From the NCBI RefSeq assembly GCF_030362815.1, contig NZ_JAUCGR010000001.1:116024-180023 (forward strand): a stretch of 64,000 nt of DNA, written 5' to 3'. Position 1 is the stretch's first letter. Each line of letters starts with the position of its first letter. The position numbers and the translations under genes are program-made. A model generated the notes under the pieces. The model was not told the origin of the DNA, ran no database searches, and saw only the letters and a list, made by a program, of their open reading frames with translations. This DNA is from Cellulomonas edaphi (GTDB lineage: Bacteria; Actinomycetota; Actinomycetes; Actinomycetales; Cellulomonadaceae). Positions 1-8,332 of the stretch are shown piece by piece.

Positions 1-58
1 TCGCTACTGCCTCGCCGATCCGCTACATGACTGGGGCGTATCGGCGAGGAAGTAGCGA
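1..58 (-). terminator. Inverted repeat, probable terminator
   Basis: Positions 1-19 and 40-58 form a 19-bp inverted repeat with one mismatch around a 20-nt loop. It lies 27 nt past the stop of the leftward gene ending at 85, so a transcription terminator is the simplest reading. Any T-run would lie outside the window, and the sequence could equally be one end of a longer repeat. Confidence 0.5.
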
Positions 59-84
59 TTCGCGACGAGACGACGGCGGCTGGG

Positions 85-705
85 TCAGCGCAGCGGGTAG
101 CGGGCCACGCACCCGGCGAGGTCGACGAGGAAGGCGCGTGCCTGCCCGCCCGGCACCTCCACCTCCCACGCACCCGACGTGAGGGTCACCGCCCACCCCG
201 CCTCGTCCAGGCACCCCGCCGTCGCGGCGGGCCACTGCGCGGGGCTGACGGCGACGGGCGACGGCGTGAACCGGTCGCTGGGCTCCACGCGCCCGATGGC
301 GGCCAGCAGCGCGGCCGGGTCGGGCACGTCGGGCTGAATCACCAGCACCGGGTCGGACGCCAGCGAGCCGTCCGCGAGCTCGGCCGCCAGCTCCGCCGGC
401 GCGAGCGCACGCGCGGGCCGTGCGCCCGCGCTCGCGCTGTCCGCTGCGGGGGCCCCCACGGCCACCGACCCCGCCGAGTCGGCGGACGACTCCCCCAACG
501 CGCCCAGCGCGCGGGGCACCACCGCGACGGCCAGGGCGCACGCGGCGGTCAGCATCACGCCTCGCACGGCCAGGGTGCGCGCGGCGTGACGACGGCGGCC
601 GCGGCGGACCGCGCCCGCGACGTCGACCGGCACGTCCGGCGCGACCTCGCCGACGCGGTCCCGCAGGCCGGCCACCCAGGCGTCGTCGTCCACGGGCCCG
701 GTCAC
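85..705 (-). CDS. Membrane-anchored protein coupled to SigE-type sigma factor
   Basis: A 206-residue protein starting with GTG at 705; its GTGA overlaps the stop of the upstream sigma factor, so the two are translationally coupled. About 45 basic cytoplasmic residues are followed by one hydrophobic segment (near residues 48-65), an Ala/Ser/Gly-rich stretch and an outward domain with two or three Cys. One-TM topology and coupling to a sigma gene are typical of regulators of that sigma factor, but I see no zinc-finger HxxxCxxC and no recognised anti-sigma fold. The role as a regulator is inference from position; the protein family is unrecognised. Confidence 0.7.
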   Translation of the reverse strand: MTGPVDDDAWVAGLRDRVGEVAPDVPVDVAGAVRRGRRRHAARTLAVRGVMLTAACALAVAVVPRALGALGESSADSAGSVAVGAPAADSASAGARPARALAPAELAAELADGSLASDPVLVIQPDVPDPAALLAAIGRVEPSDRFTPSPVAVSPAQWPAATAGCLDEAGWAVTLTSGAWEVEVPGGQARAFLVDLAGCVARYPLR

Positions 706-1283
706 GAGAGCTCCCCGAGGGAGGCGCGCAGCTTGTGCAGCCCGCGCGAGGCCTGTGTCTTGACGGTCCCGGCGGAGACCCCGAGGTCGTCGGCGACCTC
801 CCGCTCGGACAGCCCGACGAGGTAGCGCAGCACCACGACCCGCCGTTGCTGCGGGCTGAGCGCGGCGAGCGCGCGCACCAGCTCGTCGCGTTGCTCGACG
901 ACGGCGCCCTCGTCGGCCCCGGCCCGCTGCGGCAGCTCGTCGGGGGCGGCGAGCACCTCCCGGCGACGCCGGCGCCAGGTGTCGATCCGCGCGTTGGCCA
1001 GGGTGCGGCGGGCGTACGCGAGCGGGTCTCCCTCCCGGGCGCGCGGCCATGCCGTGTAGGTGCGGACCAGGGCGGTCTGCACCAGCTCCGCGGCGGCGTG
1101 CACGTCGCCCGTCAGGAGCCAGGCGGTGCGGCCCAGCTCCGCCTGCGCGGACAGCGCGAAGGCGGAGAACTCGGCGTCGCGGTCCGGGGCCGGGCCCGCC
1201 CGCGCGGGGATGGTCGAGGACGGCGGGACAGGCGCGCCAGCGGCCTGCGCCTGTGGGCCTGGCTCCGCCATGAGGACCGTCAT
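702..1283 (-). CDS. SigE-family ECF RNA polymerase sigma factor
   Basis: A 193-residue group IV sigma factor. Region 2 is recognisable (LGRTAWLLTGD, then AAELVQTALVRTYTAW, then YARRTLANARIDTWRRRRRE), as is region 4 (ALAALSPQQRRVVVLRYL, then SEREVADDLGVSAGTVKTQ with its helix-turn-helix). Arrangement and length fit the small SigE-like ECF family of actinobacteria. The start at 1283 is preceded by only a weak CAGG; an alternative ATG is at 1271. It directs core polymerase to its own regulon, which is unknown here, and overlaps a one-TM protein that may sense the signal. Confidence 0.88.
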   Translation of the reverse strand: MTVLMAEPGPQAQAAGAPVPPSSTIPARAGPAPDRDAEFSAFALSAQAELGRTAWLLTGDVHAAAELVQTALVRTYTAWPRAREGDPLAYARRTLANARIDTWRRRRREVLAAPDELPQRAGADEGAVVEQRDELVRALAALSPQQRRVVVLRYLVGLSEREVADDLGVSAGTVKTQASRGLHKLRASLGELS

Positions 1284-1527
1284 ACCTGATGACACGTCCC
1301 AGCGTGCGGATTCGTTGACACCAAAGGGGAGACTTTCGACCCGGTTGTGCCGTACCGTAGGGCACCGTAGTCGCAGTGCATCGCTTGTCATGACCGCCGC
1401 GCATGCCCCAGGGTGGGCGTGGCACCACGTTCTCGAGCTCGCTCGGGACGGACGACGACCACCGTGATCACCGGTCCTCGGCCAGTTGCCGAGGGTTGTC
1501 CGACCGTACGACAGAGAAGAGAACGAC

Positions 1528-1731
1528 ATGGCCACCGGCACCGTGAAGTGGTTCAACGCCGAGAAGGGCTTCGGCTTCATCGCGCCCGAGGACGGCGGGA
1601 CCGACGTCTTCGTGCACTACTCCGCGATCACCTCCAGCGGCTACCGCACGCTCGAGGAGAACCAGAAGGTCGAGTTCGAGACCACGCAGGGCCCCAAGGG
1701 TCCGCAGGCGTCGAACGTCTCGCCCCTCTGA
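1528..1731 (+). CDS. Cold-shock domain protein, CspA family
   Basis: A 67-residue single cold-shock domain, the usual length. RNP1 is KGFGFI and RNP2 is VFVHYS, the aromatic faces that bind single-stranded RNA or DNA; the protein starts with the classic [21 protein letters not shown] precedes the ATG as a purine-rich ribosome site. The 5' region contains a hairpin (CCTCGG 1476-1481 with CCGAGG 1489-1494), compatible with a structured leader as in other csp genes. It is monocistronic: a strong terminator follows directly. Probable role is as an RNA chaperone; cold induction is not shown by the sequence. Confidence 0.95.
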   Translation: MATGTVKWFNAEKGFGFIAPEDGGTDVFVHYSAITSSGYRTLEENQKVEFETTQGPKGPQASNVSPL

Positions 1732-1748
1732 TCCTCGCGATCAGCTGA

Positions 1749-1785
1749 GCAAGGCCCCCGACCGGGTTCCGGTCGGGGGCCTTGC
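1749..1785 (+). terminator. Intrinsic-type terminator of csp
   Basis: GCAAGGCCCCCGACC pairs with GGTCGGGGGCCTTGC across a short loop, 17 nt after the csp stop. Long GC-rich stem without a clear T-run, as usual in actinobacteria. Confidence 0.85.
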
Positions 1786-1906
1786 TGCACCCGGGAACTC
1801 ATCGCCGCCGTCGGTCGTTACCCCGGTGGATCGTCGGACCCTTGACGCCGATACGTCGGTATCGCCCCGCCCCCATGCCCACCGCCGGACACACAGGACG
1901 GATGCC

Positions 1907-2974
1907 ATGTCGACCACCACCCCCACGCGGCCTCGCGATCGAGCAGTCAGCGACTTCACCGAACTCACCAAGGCGGTCCAGGCCGCCGGCCTCATGCGCC
2001 GCCGCCCCGGGCACTACACCGCGCGGATCGCCGGCGCCGTGGTCGCCATGGCGGCGCTCGTCACCACGATCGTGCTGGTGGGCGACTCCTGGTGGCAGCT
2101 GCTCGTCGCCGCCGGCGCGGCCGTCATCCTCACGCAGATCGCGTTCCTCGGGCATGACGCCGCGCACCGGCAGATCTGGAAGTCCGGCAAGGCCAACACC
2201 TGGACCTCGCTGGTGCTGGCGGACCTGTTCGTCGGCCTGTCCTACGGCTGGTGGCAGCACAAGCACACGCGCCACCACGCCAAGCCGAACCAGATCGGCG
2301 CCGACCCGGACATCGAGCTCGAGGCGCTGTCCCTCACGCCCGAGCGCGCCGCGGCGCGCACCTCGCCCCTCGGCCGTTGGTACCTGAACCACCAGGGCTG
2401 GTTCTTCTTCCCCCTGCTGCTGCTCGAAGGCCTCGACCTGCACTTGTCCGCGATCAAGCGGCTCGTGTCCAAGGAGCCGCTCGAGCACCGCGCGGTGGAG
2501 GCGACCATGATCGCCGTGCGCCTGCTGGGCGGTATCGCCCTCGTCTTCTCCGTGATGTCCCCGGTCAAGGGCTTGGTGTTCTTCGCGATCCAGCTGGGCC
2601 TGTTCGGCTTCTACATGGGCGCCTCGTTCGCGCCCAACCACAAGGGCATGCCGCTGCTGCCCAAGGACGCGCGCGTCGACTTCCTGCGCCGCCAGGTGCT
2701 GACCAGCCGCAACATCCGTGGCGGCCGGTGGGTGGACGTGCTCATGGGCGGCCTCAACCACCAGGTCGAGCACCACCTCTTCCCGTCGATGCCGCGCGTG
2801 ACGCTGCGCCGCGTGCAGCCGATCGTCAAGGCGTACTGCGAGAAGAACGACATCCCCTACCTGGCGGTGTCGTTGCCGAAGTCGTACGCGATGATCGTCC
2901 GCCACCTCAACACGGTGGGACGACCGGACCGCGACCTGTTCTCGTGCCCCATCACGGCGCTCTACCGCACCTGA
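1907..2974 (+). CDS. Membrane fatty-acid / acyl-CoA desaturase
   Basis: A 355-residue di-iron membrane desaturase. All three histidine boxes are present: HDAAH near residue 85, HKHTRHH near 120 and HQVEHH near 285; together they coordinate the di-iron centre that inserts a double bond into a membrane acyl chain using O2 and reductant. Hydrophobic segments lie on either side of the first two boxes and before the third. The ATG at 1907 follows GGACGG and is preferred over an in-frame ATG at 1826. The gene sits just after the cold-shock gene, which would suit membrane adaptation, but the substrate and position of desaturation cannot be read from sequence. Confidence 0.9.
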   Translation: MSTTTPTRPRDRAVSDFTELTKAVQAAGLMRRRPGHYTARIAGAVVAMAALVTTIVLVGDSWWQLLVAAGAAVILTQIAFLGHDAAHRQIWKSGKANTWTSLVLADLFVGLSYGWWQHKHTRHHAKPNQIGADPDIELEALSLTPERAAARTSPLGRWYLNHQGWFFFPLLLLEGLDLHLSAIKRLVSKEPLEHRAVEATMIAVRLLGGIALVFSVMSPVKGLVFFAIQLGLFGFYMGASFAPNHKGMPLLPKDARVDFLRRQVLTSRNIRGGRWVDVLMGGLNHQVEHHLFPSMPRVTLRRVQPIVKAYCEKNDIPYLAVSLPKSYAMIVRHLNTVGRPDRDLFSCPITALYRT

Positions 2975-3009
2975 TCCCGGCCGGTCCTGCGACCACCTAG
3001 ACTCACCCC

Positions 3010-3306
3010 GTGATCTTCAAGTCGGTGGGCGAGGGCAGGCCCTATCCGGACCACGGCCTCGAGACGGCCAAGCAGTGGGCCGACGTGCCGCCGCGCCAGG
3101 TGCGCCTCGACGAGCTCGTGACCACCAAGCGCACCCTCGACCTGGTCTCGCTGCTCGCCGACGACTCGACGTTCTACGGCGACCTGTTCGCGCACGTCGT
3201 CCAGTACAAGGGCGTCATGTACCTCGAGGACGGCCTGCACCGCGCCGTGCGCGCCGCGCTGCAGCAGCGCGCCATCCTCCATGCGCGCGTGCTGGTGATC
3301 GAGTGA
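3010..3306 (+). CDS. Small conserved actinobacterial protein (annotated VapB-like in relatives)
   Basis: A 98-residue protein from GTG 3010, starting MIFKSVGEGRPYPDHG. Close homologues in actinobacteria are commonly labelled VapB-family antitoxin, but there is no adjacent PIN-domain toxin here and I see no ribbon-helix-helix or AbrB motif, so that label is weak. The C-terminal part (YLEDGLHRAVRAALQQR) is conserved-looking. Its stop overlaps the GTG of the next gene, so the two are translationally coupled. Function unknown. Confidence 0.8.
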   Translation: MIFKSVGEGRPYPDHGLETAKQWADVPPRQVRLDELVTTKRTLDLVSLLADDSTFYGDLFAHVVQYKGVMYLEDGLHRAVRAALQQRAILHARVLVIE

Positions 3307-3953
3307 GCCTCGATCCCGACCGCGCGCGCCAGCTGCGCCGCAGGCGCATGCACGAGCGGCAGGCCGTCGTCTTCGGCGTGCTCCTCGCGGGCCTGGCCGT
3401 CGTCGGGCTGGGCGCTGCCGCCCTCTACACCGACAGCGTCGACCTGCCCTTCCTCGACAAGCAGTTCGCGGCCGAGCCCACGCCGACGCCCACGTTCGGC
3501 AACTTCCCCTGCCCGCCCGAGGGCGCCAAGCCGGTGAAGTACAGCAAGGTCAAGGTGAACGTCTACAACGGCACCTCGACCGCGGGCCTGGCCGGCAGGA
3601 CGGGCGACGAGGTCAAGGACCGCGGGTTCAAGGTGCTCGTGGTGACCAACGCCCCGGTCCAGTACCAGGGCGTGGCGCGCATCAACTTCGGCATCAAGGG
3701 CGTGGCCGCCGCCTACACGCTCCTGGCGCACATCCCCGGCGCGGAGCTCAAGCAGGACGCGCGCAAGGACGCGAGCGTCGACCTGACGCTGGGCTCGGAC
3801 TTCCAGGACCTCCAGTCGCTCGACGAGGTCGCACTGGATCCCGACAAGCCGCTCGTGGCGCCTGCAGACTGCAAGCCGCTCGAGGAGATCGCCGCGCAGG
3901 CCTCGGCGAAGGCGACGCCGAAGGCCAGCGCCAAGGCGACCGCCAAGAAGTAG
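3303..3953 (+). CDS. LytR_C-domain membrane protein
   Basis: A 216-residue protein from GTG 3303, coupled to the preceding gene. A short basic N-terminus is followed by one TM segment (about residues 20-40), a Pro/Thr linker, and an extracellular domain with VKVNVYNGTSTAGLAGRTGDE, the hallmark of the LytR C-terminal domain found in cell-envelope proteins of actinobacteria. A tail rich in alternating Ala, Lys and Ser (SAKATPKASAKATAKK) ends the protein, perhaps for contact with the acidic wall polymers. There is no LytR-CpsA-Psr catalytic domain, so it is an accessory and not a ligase. Exact role unknown. Confidence 0.8.
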   Translation: MSLDPDRARQLRRRRMHERQAVVFGVLLAGLAVVGLGAAALYTDSVDLPFLDKQFAAEPTPTPTFGNFPCPPEGAKPVKYSKVKVNVYNGTSTAGLAGRTGDEVKDRGFKVLVVTNAPVQYQGVARINFGIKGVAAAYTLLAHIPGAELKQDARKDASVDLTLGSDFQDLQSLDEVALDPDKPLVAPADCKPLEEIAAQASAKATPKASAKATAKK

Positions 3954-4018
3954 CGGGACGCGCGCCGCGGTGCCATGTTGGACGCATCCGCATGCTGCGA
4001 GTCTGGAGGCGATCTGAC

Positions 4019-4237
4019 ATGACAACGTCCGACGACGACACGCCCGACGTCGCTCCCTTCCCCGACCACGTGATCGAGGACCGCGGCGAGCTGGATCCGG
4101 TGAAGGCGACCGCCCCGCGCGCCGAGGCCGACGAGCAGGAGACCGCCGAACGCGTGCTCGGCTTCGAGGGCATGCCGATCCCGCCGGTCGCGGGCGCGCA
4201 GGCGGGCGCCGTCGCTCCGCCGGCCGCTCCGTTCTGA
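4019..4237 (+). CDS. Small acidic hypothetical protein
   Basis: A 72-residue acidic protein (many Asp, Glu and Pro, no Cys, no TM). ATG 4019 is supported by GGAGG 9 nt upstream; a longer in-frame start at 3992 lacks one. Composition suggests it is largely disordered. No family recognised. Confidence 0.6.
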   Translation: MTTSDDDTPDVAPFPDHVIEDRGELDPVKATAPRAEADEQETAERVLGFEGMPIPPVAGAQAGAVAPPAAPF

Positions 4238-4335
4238 CCGCCGCCGCCAGATCGACGGGCAGCCCCCACAGGCGCACCGACTAGCCTGATCCTCCCGCCC
4301 GGGCCGCTGAGCGACCCCTGTCGACGGAGGACCCA

Positions 4336-5718
4336 CTGCGCCGCCTGCTGAGCTCCCAGCCCGCCCTCTGGGTGGCGTTCGTGCTCGTCCACGGCTGGCT
4401 CTGGCTGCTGGGCGTGGTGATCGTGCCCGCGCGCGCGTTCTGGGACCTGGACCTGTACCGGTTCTGGATGTGGCAGGGGCTGCACGAGGGCTTCTGGCAG
4501 GGCATCGACGCCGCCTGGGTGTACCCACCGGGTGCGTTGCTGCCGATGCTGGTCGCCGCCGCGGGCGGCACGGTGGGCACGTCCGGCTACGCCACCGCGT
4601 GGTGCATGAGCGTCGCGGCGCTCGACGCCGTCGCCGTGCTCGCGCTCCTGCACACGCCCACGTGGGCCGGGCTGGGCACGAGCCGACGGGCCACCACCGC
4701 CGGCGCGTGGTGGTGGGTCGCGTTCCTCGCGCTCCTGGGTCCCGTCGCGCTGGGTCGGCTCGATGCCGCGGTCGCCCCCGTGGTCGTGGTCGCCCTCGTC
4801 CTGGGGCTGCGGCACCCGTGGCTGTCCTCGGCGTTGCTGACCGCCGCGGCGTGGATCAAGGTGGCGCCGGGTGCGCTCCTCGCACCGCTGTTCCTCGCGG
4901 CGCGCCGACCGTGGCGCGACGTCGTGGCCCCGGCCGCCGCGGTGAGCGCGCTGGTCGTCGGGGTGACCGCCGCCGCGGGCGGGCTGCCGCACCTCACGTC
5001 GTTCCTCACCCAGCAGGACCAGCGCGGGCTGCAGATCGAGGCGGTCGGCGCGACCCCCTGGCTCCTCGCCAGCCTCTGGGGTGGTGCGGTCACGCCTCGG
5101 TTCAACGAGCCCATCGTGTCCTGGGAGCTCGCCGGGCCGGGCACGCAGGCCGCGGCGGACACCATCGGGGTCCTGTTCTTCGTCGCCCTCGCGGCCGCCG
5201 CGCTCTTCCTGTGGTGGCGGCGATCCGACCTCGACGCCCGCCTGTGGCGGGAGCCGCGCGTGGGTGCCGAGATGCTGGTGCGCGGCGCACTGCTGATGTG
5301 CGTGGTGCTGATCGCGTTCAACAAGGTGGGCTCGCCGCAGTACATCGGCTGGCTGGCCCCTCCCGTCGCCGTGGCGCTCGCGCTCCGCCTGCCGCGGTGG
5401 CGGACGAGCGCCCTGCTGGTCGGCGCGACCGCCGGGCTCACGCAGCTCGTGTTCCCGTGGGGGTACGACGGGGTCATCACCGGCCAGTGGCTCGTCACGC
5501 TGGTGCTCGCCGCCCGGAACGCGGCCCTCCTGGTGCTCCTGGTGCACACCGTGCGCGAGCTGCTGCGTCACCCGGAGGGCGGCGACGACGAACCAGCCGC
5601 CGCGACGAACGCCAGCAGCGCCGCGCGGGACGTCCCGTCGTCGATCGCCGACGCGGGGAGCGACTCGAGCTCCGTCCAGGCGGAGGACGCGTCGTCGGGA
5701 CCGGCGAGCGCCAGGTAG
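4336..5718 (+). CDS. Polytopic GT87/DUF2029-like glycosyltransferase
   Basis: A 460-residue membrane protein with about ten hydrophobic segments, resembling GT-C glycosyltransferases of the GT87/DUF2029 group, which transfer mannose from polyprenol phosphate on the outer face of the membrane. Visible landmarks are the Asp-containing loop WDLDLYRFW near residue 40, the YPPG segment near 70 and SPQYIGWLAPP near 345. The best ribosome site, GGAGG at 4326-4330, points to a non-standard CTG start at 4336; the first conventional start is GTG 4372, which would remove 12 residues. The last 50 codons read antisense to the GH81 gene and look low-complexity, so the true C-terminal limit is set only by the stop. 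Confidence 0.72.
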   Translation: MRRLLSSQPALWVAFVLVHGWLWLLGVVIVPARAFWDLDLYRFWMWQGLHEGFWQGIDAAWVYPPGALLPMLVAAAGGTVGTSGYATAWCMSVAALDAVAVLALLHTPTWAGLGTSRRATTAGAWWWVAFLALLGPVALGRLDAAVAPVVVVALVLGLRHPWLSSALLTAAAWIKVAPGALLAPLFLAARRPWRDVVAPAAAVSALVVGVTAAAGGLPHLTSFLTQQDQRGLQIEAVGATPWLLASLWGGAVTPRFNEPIVSWELAGPGTQAAADTIGVLFFVALAAAALFLWWRRSDLDARLWREPRVGAEMLVRGALLMCVVLIAFNKVGSPQYIGWLAPPVAVALALRLPRWRTSALLVGATAGLTQLVFPWGYDGVITGQWLVTLVLAARNAALLVLLVHTVRELLRHPEGGDDEPAAATNASSAARDVPSSIADAGSDSSSVQAEDASSGPASAR

Positions 5719-7613
5719 CCCAGCAGGTCGCCCCCGAACATCACGTCGTACCCGTTCGGTGCCGCCTCCCGCACCGAGGCTCGGATGCGCTCGGCGTCGA
5801 CCCCCCGGCTCAGGGACAGCTGTGCGGGTCCGAGCGGCAGCAGCTGAATGCCCAGCATCGCGCTCGGCTCCGGGCTGAACCAGGTGGCCCAGTCCCGCTT
5901 GCCGCCCCAGTTGAGCGCCACCACCTGGTGCGCGAAGCCCGCGGGGAGCGCGGGGGCGGTCCAGTACGCGCGGGCCGTGGCCGCCTCGGTCGACAGCAGC
6001 CACGTGGCCTGCGTACCCAGGGCCTTCTGGCCGGACGCGGCCGCCCACAGCCCGAGCCCGTTCCACGCGTTCACGGCCTCCGAGCTCGACTCCTGGTTGT
6101 TGCCGTCGGCGAAGGGAGAGGTGCCGGACGCCCACGAGTGCCCCGCGTACGGGTCGAACGAGCGCAGCTGCGGCAGCTGGTCGGACGGCACCGCCGCGGC
6201 GATGTCCTGCGCCAAGAGGTTCATCACGTCCGCGAGGTCCTTCGCGAGCGCCTTGTCGTCCGCGGCCAGCATCCCCGCGGCCGCCAGGAGGTAGCCGTAG
6301 TGGAAGTGGTGGTCGTTGAGCTCGTCGGAGCCGAACGACGCCGTCAGTCCGATGGCCGAGCGGGCCTTCTCGTCGTAGACCACGCACCGGGCGTCGCGCA
6401 GCTCGCAGCCGTCGGGCTGCCCCCACTCGCGCAGCGCCGCGACGGTCGTGGCGCGCAGGGCCGAGATGTCGACGCCGAGGTCGTCGCCCAACGAGATCAG
6501 CGTCGCGGCCCTCAGCAGCGCCTTGCCGCCGAAGTACGTGTCCGACGGGAACGCGGGCGTGGACGCCACGTCGTGCTTCACCGCGGCCACGAGCGTCGAG
6601 CGGCGGTCGGCATCCAGATCCCCGAGGTCGAACGCACCCGCGGGATGCTGCACGGGCACCGAGGAGACCAGCGTCGAGCCGGCACACAGGCGCAGGTCGC
6701 CGTAGGTGCTGGGGTAGGTCCCCAGATCGCAGCCCGCACCGGCCGTGTGGTGCGGCATCAGCACGTGAGCCGTCTCGGCCCGGTCGGCCGTCCGGTAGGT
6801 GAGCCTGGTGGTGGCGGCGTCGGCGTCCACGGCGTAGCCGACGTCCACGCCGGTCACCGGGTGCGCCGCGGCGCGCGCGAGCGTCTCGGCGGCCGCCGCG
6901 GTGGGAGCGTCGGGCAGCGCGTACCAGGACACGCTCTCGCCGTCGGCCACCGCGGTGACGCCGTCCCGGTACGCCGGGCCGACGAGGGCCCAGCGCTCCC
7001 CGGCCGCGGTGGCCGGGCCCTCGGGCGTCGCCGCGAGCGGACCCTGCGTGCGCACGCTCACGTCTCGGGCCGCGGTGAACGAGACGAACGGCGAGCCCTC
7101 GGCGATCACCACCCGGCCGAGCACCTTCCCCGACGCGTCGAGCAGCTCGATGGTGGCGCTCACCGGGTCGGCGGCGCTGATCCGCGCCGAGGCGGCGCCG
7201 ACGCTCACGGTGAGCGCCGGCACGTGCGGCCCGGCGATCGTCTGGGCGCTCACGGTCGGGGCCGGGAGCCCCAGCGTGAATCCGTCCGCGGTGAGCCCGA
7301 ATGAGAGCGGCTCGGCGAACACCGGCTGCGGCTCGTCGCCGAACACCAGTCCCGAGTACCAGCGGTTGGTGGGCGGCACCAGGCCCTCGGCGAGCCGGAC
7401 CGGCTCCACCTTCGCGACCGACCGGTGCGGCACGGAGGCGACGAGCGCCGCTCTGTCGACCGTGGGCGGCGCGGCGAGGGCCACCGACGGCGCGCCCGTC
7501 GGCCCGGACGTCTCCCCGGGTCCCGACCAGGGGGACGCGACGGCCACGAGCGCACCCGTCACGCCGATCACCGCCGCCACGCTCCCGGCCACCAGCCAGC
7601 GGCGCGCCGTCAT
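5568..7613 (-). CDS. Endo-beta-1,3-glucanase, glycoside hydrolase family 81
   Basis: A 681-residue secreted or membrane-anchored enzyme: basic start then a hydrophobic segment (residues 7-28). Family GH81 is recognised from PPTNRWYSGLVF (80-91), ELNDHHFHYGY (431-441) and DPYAGHSW followed by NQESSSEA (506-513). GH81 enzymes cleave beta-1,3-glucans with inversion; the Asp/His segment and the two Glu of NQESSSEA are the conserved active-site candidates. ATG 7613 overlaps the stop of the adaptor gene. It is the third gene of an operon with a glucan synthase, suggesting it trims or releases the polymer made by that enzyme, rather than merely degrading foreign glucan. The last 151 bp overlap the converging GT87-like gene. 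Confidence 0.88.
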   Translation of the reverse strand: MTARRWLVAGSVAAVIGVTGALVAVASPWSGPGETSGPTGAPSVALAAPPTVDRAALVASVPHRSVAKVEPVRLAEGLVPPTNRWYSGLVFGDEPQPVFAEPLSFGLTADGFTLGLPAPTVSAQTIAGPHVPALTVSVGAASARISAADPVSATIELLDASGKVLGRVVIAEGSPFVSFTAARDVSVRTQGPLAATPEGPATAAGERWALVGPAYRDGVTAVADGESVSWYALPDAPTAAAAETLARAAAHPVTGVDVGYAVDADAATTRLTYRTADRAETAHVLMPHHTAGAGCDLGTYPSTYGDLRLCAGSTLVSSVPVQHPAGAFDLGDLDADRRSTLVAAVKHDVASTPAFPSDTYFGGKALLRAATLISLGDDLGVDISALRATTVAALREWGQPDGCELRDARCVVYDEKARSAIGLTASFGSDELNDHHFHYGYLLAAAGMLAADDKALAKDLADVMNLLAQDIAAAVPSDQLPQLRSFDPYAGHSWASGTSPFADGNNQESSSEAVNAWNGLGLWAAASGQKALGTQATWLLSTEAATARAYWTAPALPAGFAHQVVALNWGGKRDWATWFSPEPSAMLGIQLLPLGPAQLSLSRGVDAERIRASVREAAPNGYDVMFGGDLLGYLALAGPDDASSAWTELESLPASAIDDGTSRAALLAFVAAAGSSSPPSG

Positions 7614-8332
7614 CCGACCACCCCGTCGAGATAGCCCTTCACGGCGTCCGAGACCGTGGTGACCACCCCGTCGTTGCGCAGGTGCAGCCGCGCCACCACC
7701 GGCGTCCCGGCCGAGACCAGCCCGGCCTGGTCGCCCTGCACCAGCCCGTCGCTCACCACCGTCACCACGGCCTGCGCCTTGCCGTCGACCGTCTCCACCT
7801 GGACGCGGTCCACGTGCCCGTCGACGCTCGTCTGGTTGGGCAGCACCACGGTCACGGGTGCGCGGTCGGGCACCCGGGCGTACTCCTTGGGGGACAGCGT
7901 GTACTCCGCCTGGACGTAGAGCGTGCCCTGTCGCTGCACGGTGGCCAGGTCGGCCGCCGGGTCGACGAAGGTGCCCTGCGTCGCCGTCACGGCCGTCACC
8001 AGGCCCGGCCCGGTCGCGGTGACCACCAGGCGCCCCTCGTCGTCCAGGTGCGTCGTCTCGGGCGTGAGCTTCGCGGCGCCGGGCTCGTGCAGGCGGGCCG
8101 AGTCGATGACGAACAGGGTCTGACCCGCACGCACCTCGTCCCCCACCTCCACCGCCTGGTTCACCACCAGGCCCGCGTAAGGCGTGCCGACGTCGTAGGT
8201 CTTGCCGAGGATCTGCGCGGAGTCGCTGGTCGCGACCCCGCGGCTCTCGTTGAGCCGGTACGTGGCCAGCGCCGCGACCACCAGCACCAGCACGAGCCCG
8301 ACCAGCAGCCGGAACCTTCCACTGCACGTCAT
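7610..8332 (-). CDS. Membrane-anchored HlyD-like adaptor of glucan operon
   Basis: A 240-residue protein with one N-terminal TM (about residues 8-24), then a probable barrel-sandwich region. KTYDVGTPYAGLV and QAVEVGDEVRAGQTLFVID resemble the lipoyl-like halves of membrane-fusion proteins, and the later VTATGPGLVTAVTATQGTFV segment repeats the theme. Such adaptors link inner-membrane machines to extracellular parts. Start and stop overlap both neighbours (ATGA type), so it is made in fixed ratio with the GT2 synthase and the GH81 enzyme. A role in guiding the nascent glucan across the wall is inference. Confidence 0.7.
   Translation of the reverse strand: MTCSGRFRLLVGLVLVLVVAALATYRLNESRGVATSDSAQILGKTYDVGTPYAGLVVNQAVEVGDEVRAGQTLFVIDSARLHEPGAAKLTPETTHLDDEGRLVVTATGPGLVTAVTATQGTFVDPAADLATVQRQGTLYVQAEYTLSPKEYARVPDRAPVTVVLPNQTSVDGHVDRVQVETVDGKAQAVVTVVSDGLVQGDQAGLVSAGTPVVARLHLRNDGVVTTVSDAVKGYLDGVVG

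Noticed and set aside
85..1428. Long open frames on both strands across the first 1.4 kb
   Set aside because: They are GC-rich shadow frames; the sigma factor and its partner, in two frames, explain the coding signal.
1476..1494. Cold-shock thermosensor RNA
   Set aside because: Only a 6-bp hairpin is visible in the csp leader; not enough to claim a thermosensor.
3010..3306. Toxin-antitoxin module
   Set aside because: The small protein is often labelled VapB-like, but no PIN-domain or other toxin gene is adjacent.
4470..7304. A 944-codon plus-strand frame through the GT87-like and GH81 genes
   Set aside because: Arg/Gly/Ala-rich shadow without any domain; the overlapping frames have clear families.
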